The position numbers and the translations under genes are program-made. DNA of 64,000 nt. Origin: Acanthaster planci (taxonomy: Eukaryota > Echinodermata > Asteroidea > Valvatida > Acanthasteridae). Positions 59,319 through 64,000 of the stretch are shown in pieces (the stretch's first letter is position 1; every line of letters begins with the position of its first letter). The stretch lies in assembly GCF_001949145.1 (NCBI RefSeq), contig NW_019091541.1, forward strand, positions 425,157-489,156. Direction: 5' to 3'. The notes beneath the pieces were generated by a model. That model saw nothing but the letters and a program-made list of their open reading frames with translations. It did no database searches and was not told where the DNA came from.

Positions 59319-60003
59319 TGGGGGATATGTCACCCCCAGTTTTCGATCCAAGAAAATGAATATGCTCAGTATCACCCCCGTGCAATCAATTAAGATACAG
59401 AACTTGTCAAAAGAGTAACTCACTAGACCAATTGTGTCCAGTAATCAATTAAGATACAGAACTTGTCAAAAGAGTAACTCACTAGACCAATTGTGTCCAG
59501 TAAGTCACGTGACCTATACTGGATATCAAATATGTACAAACACGGGTGTCTCCCGTAATCAAAGTGTCAAAAGTGTAATTAATTTTAATACCAAATAGAA
59601 AGCTGCCGGTTCGTGAAGTACTCAGACTACTTATGTGCTGAGTGCTATACCGAAAATCGGCTTTAGTTTTGGTAAACAACACCCAAAACACACATTATAT
59701 GGGAGGATGCCATGTTTATTGATATTATACCCACTATAGCTCACGTGATTTAGCGGGCGCATTCGGTCTGTTCTAAAATCAGTGTAAGATTTAGTGGTTC
59801 TATCAGAGAGGGATTGCAGGATGGGTTTACCATGTCGATGTTAAGGTACCTTTTTCATAATTTTGATAACTTTTCCACAGTCCAAATTATTCTCAACCAT
59901 TACACTTAGTATCAATTTAGGGAGCCAACCATACCCTTCACACGTCCTCTCTTACCCTCATAATTTCATTATATATAGGTGTCATTGAAAAAAGGAGCTA
60001 AAC
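59319..60003 (+). repeat. Dispersed repeat, copy B
   Basis: Same family and orientation as copy A (30914-31290). Matching landmarks are GGGGATATG and CCCCCAGTTTT at the left, GTGCAATCAATTAAG with ACAGAACT in the middle, and TTTTTCATAATTTTGATAAC, GTCCAAATTATT and TTAGTATCAATTTAGGGAG at the right. It contains the 59-bp duplication and about 300 extra bases lacking in copy A. Confidence 0.5.
59384..59502 (+). repeat. Perfect 59-bp tandem duplication
   Basis: Two identical adjacent copies begin AATCAATTAAG at 59384 and 59443. The lack of any difference implies a recent duplication or an assembly artefact. Confidence 0.9.
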
Positions 60004-60503
60004 AATGAGTATTTAAGCATAAATTTTGGTATGATACATGACGATAATACCAATGAATTGCATAGCATCGCGGAAAAAAAGCGAATCCGGCAAATCCTTC
60101 GAAATAGCCGACGAAACCCATTCTTACTGGGAATGTCTGAAGGACACTGACGGACTGGTTTCCAGCTCCCTTCCCTACTCTTACCCTCACCGGTCATCCT
60201 CCGTTCTCCAATCGCCAACTTAGTTTCACACCATTGTGCGCGTGCGCGTGTGACAAAGCAGAATATTGTTTTGTCTGATGGTACTTCGCTTCACCTCGCA
60301 CGGCCTATACCTTGCGGTACCAGGCGAATCACTTATTCTGTCGGGCAGAAAGATCAAAGTCCTGGGTGAAAAAAAGTGTTCGTATGGGTAACATTTTCAC
60401 AACTGTTAAGTAAAATGAGACACGTTTGTCTACATCAAGAGAGAATCGTTACGGTTGAGTCATGAGGCATCGCCAGGATTTTTCCAGGGAAGGGAACAAG
60501 TGA

Positions 60504-60523
60504 CCCCACCCCAACCCCATCCC
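60504..60523 (-). other. Potential G-quadruplex motif on the minus strand
   Basis: C-runs CCCC, CCCC, CCCC and CCC on the plus strand are separated by 1, 2 and 2 bases. Confidence 0.4.
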
Positions 60524-61679
60524 TTCCTGGTGCCCGTGGGTTGGGTTAATCTGTTTACCCAACAGTTAGGTGATTCACGTGGTTCCCAGCGTTGGGGAAA
60601 AATATGTTCAATGATTTTATAGAGATATTCCTTGGGTAAAGCGTTGGGGAAGGTTTAATCCAGAAATTCCTGTTTCATTTGTAAGTATTCTGCAGATATT
60701 ATGTATATTTGATTGATGTTCAGTGTACTTATTTAACTTGGTATATTTTGTCCCACTAGATGTGTTTTAAAGTTTTGCTTTCATCGTAATAGCAAAATGG
60801 GACAAAAAATAAATGGAGTGCTAAATTTAAAAGTGTTTTCCCAAAATCGCCTAAGAAGTAGGATTAAACTTTGATTCCACTTTTTTTTCCGTAGACAACG
60901 GAGCAGGGCGTGAACCCCACTCCCATTATCAACCCCCTTGTTTCCCGAGAGCTATAGATCCGCCTCTTGTTCAAAGCTTCTTGATACCGTTCACATGGTG
61001 TTGGAATCACCAAATGATGAAATTAAGGTACCTTGAAAATTGTGTGGTAGCCTTAGCATATACAAAATTGTGCGTGTTTCATAAAGTTGATGGCGTCTAC
61101 AATGAACGCCAATTGAAATATTAAAAACGTGTCTGTGGGTTTTTTAAGTAACTTAAAACCAGTGTAGATATACATATAGACTATAGACATATATATGTAT
61201 ATAGACTGCGTTAGCAACATGCAACTAAACAAAAACAACAAATATGTCACTATCCTACGTGAACATTCATCAAAACCTAAACCAGCAGAAGTGATTCACC
61301 GTGGTTCCTTTTTGTCTGATGTTCCTCTTATCCTGCACGTTGGCACTTCCCCATTGCATTACTTAGTGTGAAGACTAGGAAAGGGACCAGTCAATCTTGC
61401 CGAAGTTTTCAAGGAACAGGTTGACGATGGCCGCGGTGATTATTTGTCGATGCAATCAGCGGCTATTTAGGTTACAAGCCAACTTGCCGGTTCTCGAACT
61501 CTGTGTGACTCACGAAGGGCCTTGCCTCGGTGTTTTCTTTACTTGAAACCGTAGATGCTTATTTAGTTCATATTGATGCAACTTTCTCCCCCATCTCCAA
61601 TATTCTCTGCCCATCACGATTAGTGGCGAGCCAAAAGGAGGGAAATTACCGCTAATGCGCTCAGATTAAGCTGTGAAAG

Positions 61680-62080
61680 ACGCGCGAGAAATATGAATCG
61701 CACTCGATGCGTTTTTGATCCGGCACTCCCCGGCGTACCTGCGCTCGCCGATCTCAAATTCTAATCACCAGTCATCAGCCTTGCGTACCACCCGGAGACC
61801 CCATCGCTTCCAAGTCCCGCGAAAATCACGTTCGCCGCCGGTGAAGCGACTCGGCGTTCCTCGGCTAATCACTGGGGCAACTTGCCCCTCGCTTACCCCC
61901 CTTCCATCTTCGTGGCCAGCAAACCATCCACCACGTCCAGCACATTATTCTCAGGGCCTGATGGCGGATTGACGGAAAGTTTCTCGGCGGGCGGGGTTAA
62001 GCCCTTCTTCTCCGTCTCCTCTTTCCTACCGTCTTTGACGGGTTGTCACCAAGTCCCACTTAAGACGGCGCTGGCCTGAA
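61680..62080. promoter_or_regulatory. CpG-rich patch, candidate regulatory element
   Basis: About 400 CpG-rich bases (ACTCCCCGGCGTACCTGCG, TCGCCGCCGGTGAAGCG, TCGGCGGGCGGGG), the longest such patch here. TTCTAATCACCAG at about 61760 adds a TAAT core. The overlapping 85- and 65-codon frames have no domain. Confidence 0.25.
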
Positions 62081-62554
62081 CTGAGAAGACCGCGGCTTGA
62101 TTATTGCTCTATCAGCTCCGAATTGGATGGTCCATTTGTAGGGGCTGCAGACTGAGTAGTTGGCTAGAGAGAGCTGAAAAGTTCAGTAACTTGGGTGGAG
62201 GGGAAGAGCTGTACTTTTGACGAAGGTGGTTGACGAAGTGCGAACCTTGCTTTTATAGGTTAGTCTCTTCTCAAGAACACCGTAGAGAGGAATAGGTAGG
62301 AGAATGGTTTCTCTTTGCAAAGTGTCTCGCATAGCGACATGAGATAAGTCGGCACTTCTCTTTGGCGGTCTTGAGAGTGCTCCGAGTGTCTTGTGCCTTG
62401 TGAAACTTGGAAAAGGCAAGAACTCTCATGAAGCCCAAGAAATACCTTGATTTCCCAAACCAACGGATAAAATCAAATAGAAAGATGCCATTGATGTTTG
62501 GTTTACAATCAAAACTTTAACCTTGGTTGTTGTGGTTTTGGAGGGGGGTGGGGG

Positions 62555-62626
62555 CTGTTTTGTGTTGTTTTTTGTTTTGTTTTGTTTGTTTGTTTGTTTG
62601 TTTGTTTGTTGGGTTGTTTGTTTGCT

Positions 62627-62657
<31 letters not shown>

Positions 62658-62677
62658 TTTTGTTTTGTTTTGTTTTG
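62555..62677. repeat. Compound TTTG / TCTG microsatellite
   Basis: TTTG-type units (about 62581-62630, interrupted) pass into a TCTG run (about 62631-62657) and back to TTTTG units. The four overlapping open frames of 76-115 codons (poly-VCLF or poly-TNKQ) arise from the repeat and are not genes. Confidence 0.95.
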
Positions 62678-64000
62678 CTACATGTAACATTATTTTGGAG
62701 CAACGCACCAAATACCAAATACAGCAGGCACGATGTAGACAAAACAAAATACATACCCATAGGTTTTAAAACAGTGAAGTATAGTGAGTTAAGAAAAGCC
62801 TGATTCATAGAAAATGAATGAACACAGATGTTTTCAAAGAGCCATATTAATTCCATATTACGTACTGGTTCGTCTTAATGAGAGGGAACCATGAGACATG
62901 GTAGTTGGTCCGTAAGAGTAACTGATTCCTTCGACCATCTTCGATTTTTGTGTGACCTATACCAGCGAGATGTTGTACGAGTCTCCTGCTAGGTGCATGT
63001 GTCTATAGTTCTGAAACTGCCCAGTGGGATCAGCGACGGGTCGGGTGTTGTCTTGCCGCTACAAGGCCGTGAGCAAGCGTTCATTTGCCCGCCAGCGTGA
63101 CTGGAATGTCCCGCTGCTCTAGACGTGAAAAGGACGGTTTTTTCCCCTCTCTTTTCCTCTCTTCTGACATAAGATTGGTACTATTGATAAGCTACGTGGT
63201 TTGATGTAAATTAGAAGACTGTGGCCTGGGGAGCAAGGATTGTAATGCAAGGCCAACTAAAAGACCAGAATTGTTAATGTTCGGGTTTTGTTTCTTTCTT
63301 GGGCATAACAGTGGCATAAAAATTGTGCCGTAAATTTGGGGGATAAGAAAATGTTGGGGATGGCTAGTCTGGACATGGAAATTTGAACGGGTCTGACACC
63401 ATCTGAGACTATATGGGGCGATGTCCATGATAGAGATGTACATCTGTAGTGTATTACATTCCTGCAGAATCTTACTTCAGAACGGCATATTTATGCCTTT
63501 TCTTATTGTTCTCCCTTTTTGAACGATATTGAATGCATTTTAGTTATTGAAAATTCGAATAATTCTTCACAATCTGAGTAATTCTTTTTCTCACCACGAA
63601 AAGTGGGGGTGATTCAATAGCCACCCCTCCATCAAACCTGTGGGGGAACCCTCATGGGATTTACGCCCATATCATTTCATTCATAAACAATGTCGGGTTT
63701 ATGCAAATGTGCTCCTGGTGAACAACAATATAAAGACAATACCTCACAGACTGTCTATAATCGTTTTTCAATTTATTTACCTTGTTGCGATATTTATCAA
63801 TAGAGCTCTAGAAACAAGAGATTTCGTCAGACGTTGTGGTCCTTTCATTGCCGAAGTAAGGTTGTGTCGTTTACAAAAATTTACAAGTTTTCTCTTTACC
63901 ATTGTAAATTTGCAAACACCGTGTAGTCAGGCGGTCCGGAAACAAATGAGAAAATAATATGGCAGCCCTCTTTGGCTGTGATGTGAGTCCACAACCTCGT

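Larger units (their letters stand above)
29730..64000. other. Gene-poor region with CpG-rich patches and repeats
   Basis: No gene with recognisable domains or consistent splice structure was found on either strand. Open frames up to 194 codons exist (for example 36452-37030) but show no family signature. The stretch is made of AT-rich spacers broken by CpG-rich patches every few kilobases, listed separately, and of the repeats listed separately. TACATGTA is rare and AGGCCTA more frequent than in the first 29 kb. The texture resembles a regulatory landscape next to a developmental gene, which is inference. Confidence 0.4.

Noticed and set aside
62498-62856. Four overlapping open frames on both strands
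   Set aside because: They are translations of the TTTG/TCTG microsatellite.
1-64000. CRISPR arrays, bacterial-type operons, prophage, common animal microRNAs
   Set aside because: No spaced identical repeats of CRISPR form and no prokaryotic gene organisation. The familiar microRNA sequences I looked for (let-7, miR-124, miR-9, miR-10/100, miR-92 and others) were not seen by eye.

Overview
This window is eukaryotic genomic DNA, most likely from an invertebrate deuterostome such as an echinoderm. That assignment is inference. It rests on spliced coding exons with standard GT/AG sites, long introns, a tRNA-derived SINE, a decayed non-LTR reverse transcriptase, and many copies of the short palindromes TACATGTA and AGGCCTA. 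No operons, ribosome binding sites, CRISPR arrays, rRNA or intact tRNA genes were seen, and there is one short run of Ns.

Only one gene can be supported firmly. It is the 3' end of a plus-strand gene for an RCC1-repeat (beta-propeller) protein, with four coding exons at 18597-18755, 19258-19428, 23457-23584 and 25727-26821. All junction phases agree. The first two exons each encode one RCC1 repeat. The last two encode a tail of about 407 residues that begins acidic, becomes basic and proline/serine-rich, and ends in a PDZ-ligand-like EDIL. Upstream exons, including any catalytic domain, were not found in the first 18.6 kb, which looks like a long intron or intergenic DNA holding old mobile-element debris. 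A 3' UTR of about 1.9 kb ends near poly(A) signals at 28591 and 28731.

A 35-bp minisatellite follows the gene at about 28882-29115. Next is a short unrecognised ORF with coding-like composition at 29562-29729. From about 29.7 kb to the end there is no gene I can defend. This 34-kb stretch has a different texture: TACATGTA becomes rare, AGGCCTA becomes more common, and CpG-rich patches recur every few kilobases. Several patches carry or adjoin clustered homeodomain/POU-type motifs, for example a 10-bp-spaced octamer pair at 37471 and a homeodomain-site cluster at 57950. This looks like the regulatory territory of a developmental gene lying outside the window, which is inference from motif content only.

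Repeats that the gene models do not explain include a foldback element at 49517-49730 with a decayed relative near 2921, and an inverted-repeat module with internal copies at 50549-51085. Others are a dispersed repeat pair at 30914 and 59319, a perfect 59-bp duplication at 59384, and hairpins at 20729, 22809 and 55827. These are the best candidates for undescribed elements.
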